This document shows, one piece after another, positions 8,194 to 17,139 of a stretch of 64,000 nt of DNA (position 1 is its first letter; every line of letters begins with the position of its first letter). The stretch spans positions 1,178,001-1,242,000 of the forward strand of contig NZ_FRCH01000001.1 of assembly GCF_900142825.1 (NCBI RefSeq), given 5' to 3'. The translations under genes were made by a program, and so were the position numbers. The DNA comes from Rhodanobacter sp. OK091. Its GTDB lineage: Bacteria; Pseudomonadota; Gammaproteobacteria; Xanthomonadales; Rhodanobacteraceae. The notes under the pieces are model-generated. The model was not told the DNA's origin. It did no database searches and was given only the letters and a program-made list of their open reading frames with translations.

Positions 8194-8863
8194 CCGGCTC
8201 GACCATCCGATAGCCAATGCCGTGCCGCGTATGAATCAGCGGCTTCTCGAATGGTTTGTCGATGGCCGCACGCAGGCCGTGGATATGCACGCGCAGCGAA
8301 TCGCTGTCGGGCAATTCCTCACCCCATACTTTCTGTTCCAGATCCTGCCGGGTGACCACCGACGGGCTCGCTTCCATCAGCGCCTGCAGCAGTTTCAGGC
8401 CGATCGGGTTCAGCTGGATCGACTTGCCTTCGCGGTTCACCGTCAGCGTGTCGAGATTGAAAGTGAGGTCGGCCACCTTCAGCACGCGGCTCTGCGGACC
8501 CTTGCCGCGACGCGCCAGCACTTCCAGCCGCGCGGCAAGCTCCTGCAGCGCGAAGGGCTTGGTCATGTAGTCGTCGGCACCGGATTCGAAGCCGGTCAGT
8601 TTCTGCTCCAGCGCATCGCGCGCGGTCAGCATCAGGATCGGGGTCTGCTTGTGCGCCTCGTGGCGCAGCTTGCGGGCCACTTCCAGGCCGTCCATCCCAG
8701 GCAGTGTGAGATCCAGCACGATCACGTCGAAATCGTGCACCACCGCCAGATGCAGGCCGGTTACGCCGTCGCCCGCAAAATCGACCACGTTGCCGCGGTC
8801 TTCCAGATAATCGCCGATGTTGGTCGCGATATCGCTGTTGTCTTCGATCACCAGAACGCGCAT
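8177..8863 (-). CDS. OmpR-family response regulator
   Basis: 228 residues: receiver domain (acidic pocket E7/D8, phospho-acceptor D51 in VLDLTLPGMDG, T80 and K102 in TKPF), then a winged-helix DNA-binding domain ending in the HTRHGIGYRMV wing. Partner kinase gene overlaps its 3' end. A 19-base palindrome that also reads as a direct repeat sits 42-60 bases upstream of the start, suggesting autoregulation. The preceding gap has no other gene, so this is probably the operon's first gene. Confidence 0.94.
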   Translation of the reverse strand: MRVLVIEDNSDIATNIGDYLEDRGNVVDFAGDGVTGLHLAVVHDFDVIVLDLTLPGMDGLEVARKLRHEAHKQTPILMLTARDALEQKLTGFESGADDYMTKPFALQELAARLEVLARRGKGPQSRVLKVADLTFNLDTLTVNREGKSIQLNPIGLKLLQALMEASPSVVTRQDLEQKVWGEELPDSDSLRVHIHGLRAAIDKPFEKPLIHTRHGIGYRMVEPDAVQA

Positions 8864-8904
8864 GTGTCACTCCTGCGCAGCCGACGCACGGGCCGGCTGA
8901 GGAT

Positions 8905-8923
8905 GCAAGCTTAACAAGCTTGC
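8905..8923 (-). promoter_or_regulatory. Perfect palindrome / direct repeat upstream of the response regulator
   Basis: GCAAGCTTaacAAGCTTGC is a 19-base palindrome (8-base arms). On the minus strand it also reads as AAGCTTG repeated with a 9-base period, a layout like the tandem half-sites used by OmpR-family regulators. Autoregulation by the adjacent regulator is an inference. Confidence 0.5.
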
Positions 8924-8979
8924 GTGAACGAAGTGCGCCGATCGCGATACGAAACTGAACGCACCATGCTACCGGCAAG

Positions 8980-9021
8980 AAAAAGGCCCAGATGCACGAC
9001 TCGCCGTCGCCCACCTGGGCC
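8980..9021 (-). terminator. Candidate Rho-independent terminator of the RimK-like operon
   Basis: Read on the minus strand, GGCCCAG ... CTGGGCC closes a long-loop hairpin (inner pairs TG/CA add to the stem) followed directly by UUUUU. It lies about 145 bases past the RimK-like stop codon. Confidence 0.5.
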
Positions 9022-9165
9022 CAAGCTACTGCCCCGATACCATCATCTGCTCGTCACCGGGCCACAACGGCCAGCGTGCCACGCAAAAAACAGTGTCCGC
9101 TTTATAGGGGGTCGCTGGTTACGGTGTGGTTAACCCGCACTCACCTGGCCGTTAAAGGCCGCCAC

Positions 9166-10086
9166 TCAAGCACGCGCCGGCTTGCGCCGGGGCCGCGTCT
9201 CGGCCTGCGTGTCGCCTGACTGCGCCTGCAGCAGGTCCATGATTGCTCCCGCCACATCGACACCAGTCGCCGCCTCGATACCTTCCAGGCCAGGCGAGGC
9301 ATTCACTTCCAACAACAGCGGACCACGATTGGAGCGCAACAGATCCACCCCGGCGATACCCAGGCCGAGTGCGCCGGCCGCACGCACGGCGATGCGCTTT
9401 TCTTCAGCGCTCAAGGTTGCCGCTATCGCACTGCCGCCGCGGTGCAAGTTGGCGCGGAATTCGCCCGGGCTGGCGTCGCGCTGCATCGCCGCCACCACTT
9501 TCTTGCCGACCACGAAACAGCGCAGGTCGCTGCCCTTCGCCTCGGCGATGAACTCCTGCACCAGGAAGTTGGCGTACAGCCCGCGGAATGCCTCGATCAC
9601 GCTCTGCGAGGCGCTGCGTTTCTCGGCCAACACCACGCCGGTGCCCTGGCTGCCTTCGTTGAGCTTGATCACGTGCGGCGGATCACCCAGCAGTGCCAGC
9701 ACGTCGGCGGTGTCATCCGGATTGTCGCCGAACACCGTGATCGGCATATCGATGCCTTGCGCGGCGAGGATCTGCAGGCAGCGCAACTTGTCCCGCGCAC
9801 GCAGCACCGCATCGGACGGGTTCGGCGTGTATACGCCCATCATCTCCAACTGGCGCAGCACGGCGGTACCGTAGAACGTGCTGGTGGTGCCGATGCGTGG
9901 AATCACCGCATCGATGTCGCGCACTTCCTTGCCCTTGTAACGGATTGCCACCGCACCCGGCGCGATGCGCACGTAGCAGCGCAGCGGATCAAGCACCCGA
10001 ACGACGTGGCCGCGCTCGCGCGCAGCCTCGACCAGCCGCTTGGTCGAATAGAGGCGGGTATTGCGCGACAGGATGGCGATTTTCAT
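9166..10086 (-). CDS. rimK: RimK-like ATP-grasp ligase (ribosomal protein S6 modification family)
   Basis: 306 residues. An N-terminal pre-ATP-grasp domain ([27 protein letters not shown]) is followed by an ATP-grasp fold with [17 protein letters not shown], the FLVQEFI hinge, DLRCFVVG, and the metal-binding [13 protein letters not shown] motif. E. coli RimK adds glutamates to the C-terminus of S6; the substrate here is not shown by the sequence. It lies 10 bases after a zinc-protease-family gene that is its common partner. The C-terminal tail is basic (RPRRKPARA). Confidence 0.93.
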   Translation of the reverse strand: MKIAILSRNTRLYSTKRLVEAARERGHVVRVLDPLRCYVRIAPGAVAIRYKGKEVRDIDAVIPRIGTTSTFYGTAVLRQLEMMGVYTPNPSDAVLRARDKLRCLQILAAQGIDMPITVFGDNPDDTADVLALLGDPPHVIKLNEGSQGTGVVLAEKRSASQSVIEAFRGLYANFLVQEFIAEAKGSDLRCFVVGKKVVAAMQRDASPGEFRANLHRGGSAIAATLSAEEKRIAVRAAGALGLGIAGVDLLRSNRGPLLLEVNASPGLEGIEAATGVDVAGAIMDLLQAQSGDTQAETRPRRKPARA

Positions 10087-10096
10087 AGTAAGGCCG

Positions 10097-10564
10097 TCAT
10101 GGGATGTCCGAAGCAGCCGGCAACGGCCGTGGCTGGGTATAGGAACGCGCCGGATCGACCGCGAAACGCCCGTCCAGGGCGCTGCGACCCAGCAACATCG
10201 GAAACAGCATATGCCGGCGGTCGGTCAGGTTGATGTCGACACTGAAATGCTGCCCGGCCAGCCTCACCTCGCTGCGGATGAACCAGCGCTCGGTACGCCG
10301 GCCACCGGTATCGGTCACCGCACGCCGATCCAGCGCCGGTGCCTCGCAGCATATGTGCGTCGTCTGGCGTCGGCCAACGTGCATCGTGAAACGCAGCCAG
10401 ATCGCGCCGTCGCGCTGGAACTCTTCGAGGGTATCGACGTGCAGCGAACTGCTGCGCGCACCGGTGTCCAGCTTGGCCTTGAGCAGGCCGATGCCCAACT
10501 GCGGCAACGCCAGCCGCTCGCGCCAGCCCAATGTAATCAGGCCCGCGGTGATCAGATCCGCCAT
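10097..10564 (-). CDS. ATP-dependent zinc protease / retropepsin-like family protein
   Basis: 155 residues matching the family often found beside rimK (Pfam Zn_protease, retropepsin-like fold). The signature is [15 protein letters not shown], with the DTG of aspartic-protease-like folds (about residues 33-35), followed by RFIRSEVRL-like and [12 protein letters not shown] stretches. The name 'zinc protease' is historical and activity is not established from sequence. Presumed role with RimK: trimming or controlling glutamylation (inference). Upstream is a tRNA-Gly gene on the same strand ending 38 bases before this start. Confidence 0.85.
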   Translation of the reverse strand: MADLITAGLITLGWRERLALPQLGIGLLKAKLDTGARSSSLHVDTLEEFQRDGAIWLRFTMHVGRRQTTHICCEAPALDRRAVTDTGGRRTERWFIRSEVRLAGQHFSVDINLTDRRHMLFPMLLGRSALDGRFAVDPARSYTQPRPLPAASDIP

Positions 10565-10602
10565 AGGGTTTCGGGATAGCTCGGATCGCTGGAGCGGGGG
10601 AG

Positions 10603-10676
10603 TGGAGCGGGTGAAGGGAATCGAACCCTCGTCAGTAGCTTGGGAAGCTACAGCTCTACCATTGAGCTACACCCGC
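10603..10676 (-). tRNA. tRNA-Gly(UCC), CCA encoded
   Basis: The minus strand folds as a full cloverleaf: acceptor GCGGGTG/CACCCGC, D-stem GCTC/GAGC, anticodon arm GTAGC-TTCCCAA-GCTAC with anticodon TCC, T-arm with GTTCGATT, discriminator T and encoded CCA (74 bases in all). It closely resembles E. coli glyT. It lies directly upstream of the protease-rimK pair on the same strand. Confidence 0.96.
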
Positions 10677-10966
10677 GTTGGCCGGCGGATGGTAACGCGT
10701 GACATGCGCCGTTGGAAAGTCGGGCGAAGCGGTGTTTTGCCATGCGAATAGGCCATTGTTCGGATACGCCTAGGGAGAGCAGGACGCAGCAGCAGCCCCA
10801 ACGCTGCATGAATCACAGATGGCGGCCAGCTGAATCGCTGGTGGCACGATCAGCAAAACTAAGATCGGACTAATTTTCGATGTGCCCATAATTGGATCGA
10901 ACGGACTCACCGCGCGATGACATATCGCGTCCACTCTTATCGCGTCCACCTTTGGGGGAACGTCAC

Positions 10967-13327
10967 ATGCGTGTGCTCGCCAAATTTCTCACTCCATCAC
11001 GCTTCGGCTGGCGACTGCCGGCGATCTTGTTGCTGTGCGCGGCCACCGCTCTGGTGCAGGCGCAGTCCGCCGCGGACAACGACAGCGCCGATCCGCCGAG
11101 CCGGGTGGCCCGTTTGTCGTACATCTCCGGCGATCTCGGTTTCTTGCCGGCGGGTGCAAAGGATTGGAGCGACGCCAGCCTCAACCGCCCGCTGACCACC
11201 GGCGACCGACTTTCTACCAGCCGGGGGTCCCGCGCCGAACTGGAACTCGGCGGCGGCAGCTTGCGCATGGACGGCCAGACCGACTTCGGCCTGCTCAATC
11301 TGAATGACCAACTGGCGCAGATCGAACTGACCCAGGGCACGCTCAACCTCACGGTGCGTCATCTGGATCAGGGCCAGAGTTACGAGATCGACACGCCGAC
11401 GGTGGCGCTGGTAGTCGATCAGCCCGGCAGCTTCCGCGTGGACATCGACGGCAACGGCGGCAGCACCCAGGTCACTGCGTTCGACGGCGGCGCCACCGTG
11501 TATGGCGAGAACAACGCGCAGCGCACGATCAATCCCGGCCGCAGCTACCGCTTCGCCGATTCCGGCCTCGCCGACGTGACGATCAGCGACATCGATGGCC
11601 GCGATGCGTTCGACTCGTGGGTAAGCGGGCGCGACCGCCGCTATGTGCAGTCGCGTAGCCGGCAATACGTTTCCGACGACGTGGTCGGCTATCAGGATCT
11701 GGATCAGTACGGCGACTGGCAGACCACCAGCGACTACGGCGAAGTGTGGTATCCCACTCAGGTCGCCGTCGACTGGGCACCTTACCGTGACGGCCACTGG
11801 GCGTACATCGCGCCGTGGGGCTGGACCTGGGTCGACGATTCGCCGTGGGGTTTCGCGCCCTACCACTACGGCCGCTGGGCCTATACGCATCGCGGCTGGG
11901 GCTGGATTCCGGGGCCGCCCGAAGTGCGTCCGATCTATGCACCGGCGCTGGTCGCCTTTGTCGGTGGCGGCGGCTGGTCGGTCGGCATCAGCAGCGGTCC
12001 CGTGGGCTGGTTCCCGCTGGGCCCGGGCGAGGTCTACAACCCGTGGTACCGCGCCAGCCGCAACTACTACACCCGCGTCAATGTCACCAACATCAACGTG
12101 CACAACACCTACAACCAGACCACGATCATCAACAACATCAACAATTCGTACAACAACTACCGCAGCGGTCAGTCGGTGCGTGACGGGCACTATGCCAACC
12201 GCGAGGCGCCACGCGGCTTCACCGCCGTGCCGGGCAATACGTTCGCCGGTGGCAGCCATGTGCAGCGCAATCTGGTGAAGGTCGACCCGCGTCAGCTGGC
12301 CGCAGCGCCGGTGCTTTCACGCGGAGCCAGCCAGCTGCGTCCCGTCGCCGAGACAAGGCCCGCACTCAGCGCGCATGCACGCGGCCTGCCGGCTGGCGGA
12401 TTCAATCGCGAAGTAGTGGCGCGCCACGCCCCGCCGATGGTGACGCAGGACGCCGCGGACGCACGGGGGCCCGGACGCAACAGCCGTCTGGTCGAGTCGC
12501 CCCGAACCGGCGTGGGTATGCCCGCATCCAATGTCCGCGTGTTGAATGCGGGCGATAACCGCGATCGCGGCGCCCGCCCCGCCCCGGCCGATCGCCTGAA
12601 CAGTGATCGGGATAACGGCCGCGTCGGCAGCGACGTTGTGCGCCACTCTCCCGGTACGCCGCAGCAGCCTCCGGCCACCAGCCGCGTCACTGCGGCGGAT
12701 ACGCCGCCGGTGGCACGCGACAACAACCGCCCCGAAGTGCGCGGCGACGCTGGACTGCCATCGGCTCGTTTCGCCCATCCACGCGGCCGCGACAACGTGG
12801 ATCAACGCGAACCGATGCCGCGACCGGGCGTCAGCTATATCTCCGGTGCCGGTGAAAACCAGCCTCGTCCCGGTTCCCGCAACAATTCGCCGCTGCCGCA
12901 GGTGCCGCAGATCGAGCGTGCCGACCAGAACCCGGGCAACCGGAACGTACCGGTACCGGCCAGCGACGAACGCAGCCAGCGCTACCAGTCCAACCGCACG
13001 ATGCGGCAGCAGGACTTGCCGACGCCAACTGCACCGATGCGCAACAGCGAGGAGCCCCGCTTCCAGCGCCCCGAGCCCGCCCGTGCCGAGCCGGCCCCGC
13101 GCAGCTACGTTCGCGAACGGCCGCAGCCGATGCCCGAGCCGGCCCGCAATGAGCCGCCGCGGCGTCCGGCCTTCCAGCCGCCGCCGCAACAACAGCCGCG
13201 TTACGAGCCGCCGCCTCGCGCCGAAGCGCCGCATCCGCAACGCACCGAGCCGCAACGCACCGAGTCACGGCCGCCGCCGCAACAAAAAAATCCGCATCGG
13301 CCGAAAGACGACACCGAACAGCACTAA
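10967..13327 (+). CDS. FecR-like, DUF6600-type Trp-rich secreted protein with disordered tail
   Basis: 786 residues. Signal peptide (about residues 1-32, ending LVQAQS). Residues about 45-215 look like a FecR-type beta domain: [35 protein letters not shown], then [16 protein letters not shown]. Next come Trp/Tyr-rich repeats such as [33 protein letters not shown] and [15 protein letters not shown], then an Asn-rich stretch. The last 350 residues are Pro/Arg/Gln-rich and likely disordered. The start at 10967 follows GGGGGAA; an in-frame ATG at 10892 would put charged residues before the signal peptide. Probably exported or surface-linked; function unknown. It stands alone, divergent from the tRNA gene. 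Confidence 0.8.
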   Translation: MRVLAKFLTPSRFGWRLPAILLLCAATALVQAQSAADNDSADPPSRVARLSYISGDLGFLPAGAKDWSDASLNRPLTTGDRLSTSRGSRAELELGGGSLRMDGQTDFGLLNLNDQLAQIELTQGTLNLTVRHLDQGQSYEIDTPTVALVVDQPGSFRVDIDGNGGSTQVTAFDGGATVYGENNAQRTINPGRSYRFADSGLADVTISDIDGRDAFDSWVSGRDRRYVQSRSRQYVSDDVVGYQDLDQYGDWQTTSDYGEVWYPTQVAVDWAPYRDGHWAYIAPWGWTWVDDSPWGFAPYHYGRWAYTHRGWGWIPGPPEVRPIYAPALVAFVGGGGWSVGISSGPVGWFPLGPGEVYNPWYRASRNYYTRVNVTNINVHNTYNQTTIINNINNSYNNYRSGQSVRDGHYANREAPRGFTAVPGNTFAGGSHVQRNLVKVDPRQLAAAPVLSRGASQLRPVAETRPALSAHARGLPAGGFNREVVARHAPPMVTQDAADARGPGRNSRLVESPRTGVGMPASNVRVLNAGDNRDRGARPAPADRLNSDRDNGRVGSDVVRHSPGTPQQPPATSRVTAADTPPVARDNNRPEVRGDAGLPSARFAHPRGRDNVDQREPMPRPGVSYISGAGENQPRPGSRNNSPLPQVPQIERADQNPGNRNVPVPASDERSQRYQSNRTMRQQDLPTPTAPMRNSEEPRFQRPEPARAEPAPRSYVRERPQPMPEPARNEPPRRPAFQPPPQQQPRYEPPPRAEAPHPQRTEPQRTESRPPPQQKNPHRPKDDTEQH

Positions 13328-13394
13328 GGCGTGACAGCCCTCGCTCCGACTTCCCCCCTAGTTTCCGGTGGGACGTCGGGGCGAGGAGCAACGG

Positions 13395-13429
13395 CTGGCA
13401 TCGGCACTCTCGATGCCAGTCGCTACAAT
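13395..13429 (+). promoter_or_regulatory. Palindrome and -10 box immediately upstream of trmB
   Basis: CTGGCATCG (13395-13403) and CGATGCCAG (13411-13419) form a perfect 9-base inverted repeat. TACAAT (13424-13429) is a good -10 hexamer only 5 bases before the trmB ATG at 13435, which would give a leaderless or near-leaderless transcript. The palindrome lies where a -35 box would be, or it may instead terminate the upstream gene. Confidence 0.4.
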
Positions 13430-13434
13430 GGCGC

Positions 13435-14166
13435 ATGCCTAAAACCGATAACCCCGACGCCGATAACTCCAACCGCGAGGACTCCACACCGGAATACATG
13501 CGCCGCATCCGCAGCTTCGTACTGCGCGAGGGCCGCATGACACCGGCACAGCAGCGCGCGTTCGACACGCTGTGGTCGCGCTTCGGCATCTCTTATCGCG
13601 GTACCCCGCACGATTTCGCCGCGACCTTCGGCCGCCATGCGCCGCTGGTGCTGGAGATCGGTTTCGGCAACGGCGAGGCGCTGGCATGGGCCAGCGAGCA
13701 CGATCTGGCACGCGACTTCCTCGGCGTCGAGGTGCACGGCCCAGGTGTCGGCCGGCTGATGAACGCACTGGCCGCACGCGATGCCGGCAACGTTCGGCTG
13801 TACAAGCATGACGCCGTCGAAGTGCTGGAACACGAGATCGCACCGGGCACCCTCGCCGAGGCGCGCATCTGGTTTCCCGACCCGTGGCACAAGAAACGTC
13901 ACAACAAGCGCCGGCTGATCCAGCCCGAGTTCGTCGCCCTGCTCGCCTCACGCATGGCGCCGGATGGCTTGCTGCATCTGGCCACCGACTGGCAGGCCTA
14001 TGCCGAGCACATGCTCGAAGTGATGGAAGCCGCACCCGCCTGGCGCAACCAGCTCGGCCCAGGCCAGTACGCCGAGAAACCCGAGTGGCGGATCGAGACG
14101 CACTTCGAGCGGCGCGGATTGAAGCTGGGACACGGCGTATGGGATTTGTTGTATCGGAGGGTTTGA
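13435..14166 (+). CDS. trmB: tRNA (guanine-N7-)-methyltransferase
   Basis: SAM-dependent enzyme that methylates G46 in the tRNA variable loop. 243 residues. SAM-binding motif [17 protein letters not shown] (about residues 70-87), then the family hallmark [19 protein letters not shown] and the C-terminal [12 protein letters not shown] and THFERRG stretches. Length is normal for TrmB. An ATG 7 bases upstream is out of frame. No ribosome-binding site is visible before the start; a -10 box lies 5 bases upstream. Confidence 0.97.
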   Translation: MPKTDNPDADNSNREDSTPEYMRRIRSFVLREGRMTPAQQRAFDTLWSRFGISYRGTPHDFAATFGRHAPLVLEIGFGNGEALAWASEHDLARDFLGVEVHGPGVGRLMNALAARDAGNVRLYKHDAVEVLEHEIAPGTLAEARIWFPDPWHKKRHNKRRLIQPEFVALLASRMAPDGLLHLATDWQAYAEHMLEVMEAAPAWRNQLGPGQYAEKPEWRIETHFERRGLKLGHGVWDLLYRRV

Positions 14167-14378
14167 AGGGCAGGCTCGGGACGACTTCGAGGGAATCCCT
14201 CCGGTGCGGGATCACGATGGCGCGCCCTTAGCCTTCGCCCTTGGCCTTCGGTTCACCAGTCGTCGCATCAGCCCGCTTATACTCCCGCTACTCATCCAGG
14301 GACGAATCGACGCAGCGTGAAGCTTCCACTGCCCCGCCGTATCCGCCGCAGCCCGCTACCCATCGGGGACGTCCGCTA

Positions 14379-16220
14379 GTGGGACTTTCGCTCACTCCCG
14401 AAATGGTCCTGGTACTCGGGCTGGTGGGCTTCACCATGCTGATGCTGGTGCTGGAGTGGATCCGCGCCGACATGGTCGCGCTGCTGGTGGTGGTGGTGAT
14501 CGGGTTGACCGGGCTGATTCCGTCCGATCGCGTGTTCAACGGTTTCGCCGGCAACGCGGTGATCGCGATCATGGCGATAATGATCATGGGCGAGGGACTC
14601 GACCGCGCCGGTGTGCTCAATCTCACCGCGCGTTTCGTGATGCGCATGGCGCGCGGCGTGGAGTCGCGCCTCGGCGTGGTGATCAACCTGGTCGCCAGTC
14701 TGTTCAGTGCGGTGATTCCCAGCCAGGCGCTGGCGGCGCTGATGATCCCGGTCAGCAGCCGGTTGTCCGCGCGCACCGGCGTGCCGCTGTCGCGACTGCT
14801 GCTGCCGATGGCGTTCTGCATTCTCACCGCCACCAACACCACACTGATCGCGAACTCGCCGCTGATCGTGCTGAACGACCTGATCGCCAGCGCCAACGTG
14901 AACCTGCCGCCGGGCGCGCACACGATCCCGAAGTTCGGCCTGTTCAGCGTCACCCCCATCGGCCTGGCGCTGGCCCTGCTTGGCGTCGCGTATTTCTACT
15001 TCTTCGGCCGCAAGCTGCTGCCCGGCCACGAGGACGAACGGCTCAAGGTGACGCCCGGACGCACCGAGAGCTACTTCGCCGAAACCTACGGCATCGGCGG
15101 CGAGACCGCCGAACTTACCGTCACCGCGGAAAGCCCGCTGGTCGGCATGAGCATCGGCGAGGTCGAGCAATTGCACGGCGCCCCGCTGATCCTGGCGATC
15201 AAGAGCGGCAACGACGCGCGCATGGCGCCACCGGCCGATCACGTGATCTGGGTCGGTTCGGTACTGGGCGTGCTCGGCCCGCGCGATCAACTGACCCAGT
15301 TCGCCAACAACCAGCTGTGCCGGTTGTCGACCCGCATGCGCCAGCTCGGCGAGCTGTTCAATCCGACCCGCGCCGGCATTTCTGAAGTGGTGATCCCGCC
15401 GGTGTCGCGCTTTATCAAACACACCGTCGGCGAGCTGCGCCTGCGCAAACGCTTCGGCATCTCGGTATTGGCGGTGAACCGTGGCGATCAGGTATTTCGC
15501 GACGACGTGCGCGGCGTCAACCTGCGCGCCGGCGACACCGTGGTGCTGCACAGCAACTGGCGCGATCTGGCGCTGGCCTCGGAAGACAAGGACCTGGTCG
15601 TCGTCACCGACATTCCGAAGGAAGAGCAGCGCCCGGGCAAGATCTGGCAGGCGGTGGGCTTCTTCGTGCTGGCGAAGTGTCTGGCGCTGTTCACCAACCT
15701 CGACCTGTCGGTGGCGATGATGACTGGCGCGATCGGCATGTTGCTGTCCGGCGTGCTGAACATGGACGAGGCGTATAGGGCGATCAACTGGAAGACGATC
15801 TTCGTGACCGCGTGCCTCATTCCGCTGGGCTGGTCGATGGACGCCACCGGCACGGCTGCATGGATCGCGCAGGTTGTGTTGCAGCATCTGGGTGGCGCAT
15901 CGCCATGGGTGTTGCAGGCTTGCCTGGCCATCCTCACTTTGCTGTTCTCGCAGGTGATGTCGAACGTCGGCGCCACCGTGATGATGGTGCCGATCGCGAT
16001 CAGCGTCGCCGTCGCCACCGGTGGCAATCCGTCGGCCTATGCGCTGATCGTCGCGGTGTCCTCATCCAACACTTTCCTGCTCAGCTCCGGCCATCCGGCG
16101 CTGATGATGATCACCGGTCCCGGCGGCTACAGGGGCAAGGATTTCCTGCGTGTCGGCGCGCCGCTCACCGTGCTGGTACTCGTGGTCACGCTGATTGCGA
16201 TCAACCTGATGTTCCATTGA
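14379..16220 (+). CDS. SLC13/CitT-type permease with two TrkA-C (RCK_C) domains
   Basis: 613 residues. Two blocks of membrane helices (about residues 5-215 and 425-613) flank a cytosolic region with two TrkA-C-like domains: ETAELTVTAESPLVGMSIGEV... and SEVVIPPVSRFIKHTVGELRL.... Helix motifs include TNTTLIANSPLIVLND and the mirrored SNVGATVMMVPIAISVA with SSNTFLLSSGHPALMM, typical of the SLC13/ArsB superfamily. Substrate could be sulfate, dicarboxylates or another anion and cannot be told from sequence. The GTG start at 14379 follows a GGGGA site; longer in-frame sequence upstream is unlike a membrane protein. Confidence 0.85.
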   Translation: MGLSLTPEMVLVLGLVGFTMLMLVLEWIRADMVALLVVVVIGLTGLIPSDRVFNGFAGNAVIAIMAIMIMGEGLDRAGVLNLTARFVMRMARGVESRLGVVINLVASLFSAVIPSQALAALMIPVSSRLSARTGVPLSRLLLPMAFCILTATNTTLIANSPLIVLNDLIASANVNLPPGAHTIPKFGLFSVTPIGLALALLGVAYFYFFGRKLLPGHEDERLKVTPGRTESYFAETYGIGGETAELTVTAESPLVGMSIGEVEQLHGAPLILAIKSGNDARMAPPADHVIWVGSVLGVLGPRDQLTQFANNQLCRLSTRMRQLGELFNPTRAGISEVVIPPVSRFIKHTVGELRLRKRFGISVLAVNRGDQVFRDDVRGVNLRAGDTVVLHSNWRDLALASEDKDLVVVTDIPKEEQRPGKIWQAVGFFVLAKCLALFTNLDLSVAMMTGAIGMLLSGVLNMDEAYRAINWKTIFVTACLIPLGWSMDATGTAAWIAQVVLQHLGGASPWVLQACLAILTLLFSQVMSNVGATVMMVPIAISVAVATGGNPSAYALIVAVSSSNTFLLSSGHPALMMITGPGGYRGKDFLRVGAPLTVLVLVVTLIAINLMFH

Positions 16221-16300
16221 TCCGGTAGGCGACGCGGTGCGGCTCGCGGTCAAGGGCTTGGCGTCCGAGCGTGAACCGTGGCCCGAGCCCGTAAATCGCC

Positions 16301-16681
16301 TCAGGCACTCGGCGCCAGATGAATCGCGCCATCCTGCATCTGCACAGCTATCTCGCGCAGATGCTCGCCGCGGCACGGACCGGCGATGCACAAACCGTCG
16401 GCCTGGTTGAAGGTGGCGCCGTGCACGGCGCAGATCAGCGTGTCGTTCTTCAGCAGGAATTTGCCGGGGGCGTAGTCGAGCCGGCGACCGGTATGCGGGC
16501 AGATGTTGAGATAGCCGCGCACCTGCTCGCCGCGCCGCAACAGGATCAGGCTGCTCAGTTCGGGATCGGCCCCGCCATCGGCCAGCATGGCGTCGACGGC
16601 GGTGGCGCCACCATCGGGAATCTCGTCCAGCCGGCAGAGCGCTTGCCGGGCTGGCGATCCGGCAGGGAAAACTGTATCCAT
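16301..16681 (-). CDS. Small Rieske [2Fe-2S] domain protein
   Basis: 126 residues, essentially one Rieske fold. Cluster ligands are C61 and H63 in CPHTGRRLDYAPGKF and C84 and H87 in CAVHGATF. The stretch between H63 and C84 is 20 residues, a little longer than the common 15-17. There is no signal peptide or membrane helix, so it is probably a cytosolic electron carrier or sensor, as for NirD- or ferredoxin-like Rieske proteins. It is divergent from the neighbouring small membrane protein gene (77-base gap). The ATG at 16681 was chosen because the fold starts just after it. Partner enzyme not identifiable here. Confidence 0.88.
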   Translation of the reverse strand: MDTVFPAGSPARQALCRLDEIPDGGATAVDAMLADGGADPELSSLILLRRGEQVRGYLNICPHTGRRLDYAPGKFLLKNDTLICAVHGATFNQADGLCIAGPCRGEHLREIAVQMQDGAIHLAPSA

Positions 16682-16758
16682 CGGCACTTGCCTCGCGGGC
16701 CGGATGGCCCCATCGTTGTCGCGTAAGTCGTTGATTTTACCACACGGATTTTTAACAC

Positions 16759-17034
16759 ATGTACTTTTCCATGCCTTCCATTCGTCGTCCTCGCCATCCG
16801 CTGGTTCGTGCCTTCTCGCTGCTGTTGGGCGTGGCAGTGATTGGCGTGTTGCTGGTGTTCGGACTGGTGGTCGCCGGTGTGCTGCTGGTCGGCGGCGGCG
16901 TGTTGCTGGCGGTGCGTCAATGGAAGCACGGCCGTGCTCCGGCAAAGCCTGCTGTACCGAACGCCGCCCATCAGCCGACCGTGCTGGAAGGCGAGTTTGT
17001 GGTGATCCAGCAGGGTCGTCCGGTCGCGCACTGA
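16759..17034 (+). CDS. Small membrane protein of unknown function
   Basis: 91 residues. Residues about 18-50 form a long, very hydrophobic Val/Leu/Gly stretch (one long helix or a hairpin of two), followed by a basic WKHGR turn and a 35-residue soluble tail ending EGEFVVIQQGRPVAH. No family recognised with certainty. The start may be ATG 16759 or 16771. It is divergent from the Rieske gene and followed by a palindromic repeat. Confidence 0.65.
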   Translation: MYFSMPSIRRPRHPLVRAFSLLLGVAVIGVLLVFGLVVAGVLLVGGGVLLAVRQWKHGRAPAKPAVPNAAHQPTVLEGEFVVIQQGRPVAH

Positions 17035-17040
17035 GCAATA

Positions 17041-17093
17041 ACCTTGCGACTGAATTCGCTCCCACCGTGGTGGGAATTCGCTTGGCGACAAGC
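17041..17093. repeat. Paired inverted REP-like element
   Basis: Two facing copies of a sequence like GGTGGGAgcgAATTC..(T)GCGAC meet at CCCACCgtGGTGGG (17061-17074). GAATTCGCT occurs at 17052-17060 and 17074-17082. The motif resembles the GTGGGAGCGAATTC-type repeats common in pseudomonads and xanthomonads. It could also serve as a terminator for the small membrane protein gene. Confidence 0.5.
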
Positions 17094-17139
17094 GCGGTGG
17101 GCTCGCGGATAATGCATCGTCCCCACACGATCCAACCCC

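Larger units (their letters stand above)
8864..9165. other. Intergenic region between the response regulator and the RimK-like gene
   Basis: About 300 bases with no gene. It contains the palindrome at 8905-8923 that probably serves the response regulator promoter and a hairpin with a U-tract at 8980-9021 that could end the RimK-like operon. Nothing else was recognised. Confidence 0.6.

Noticed and set aside
8319-9014. Minus-strand frame overlapping the response regulator start
   Set aside because: Shifted frame of the response regulator; the true frame has complete receiver and winged-helix motifs.
10230-10751. Plus-strand frame ending in a VKGIEPSSVAWEATALPLSY-like peptide
   Set aside because: This peptide is the well-known false translation across the antisense of a tRNA gene; here it crosses tRNA-Gly(UCC).
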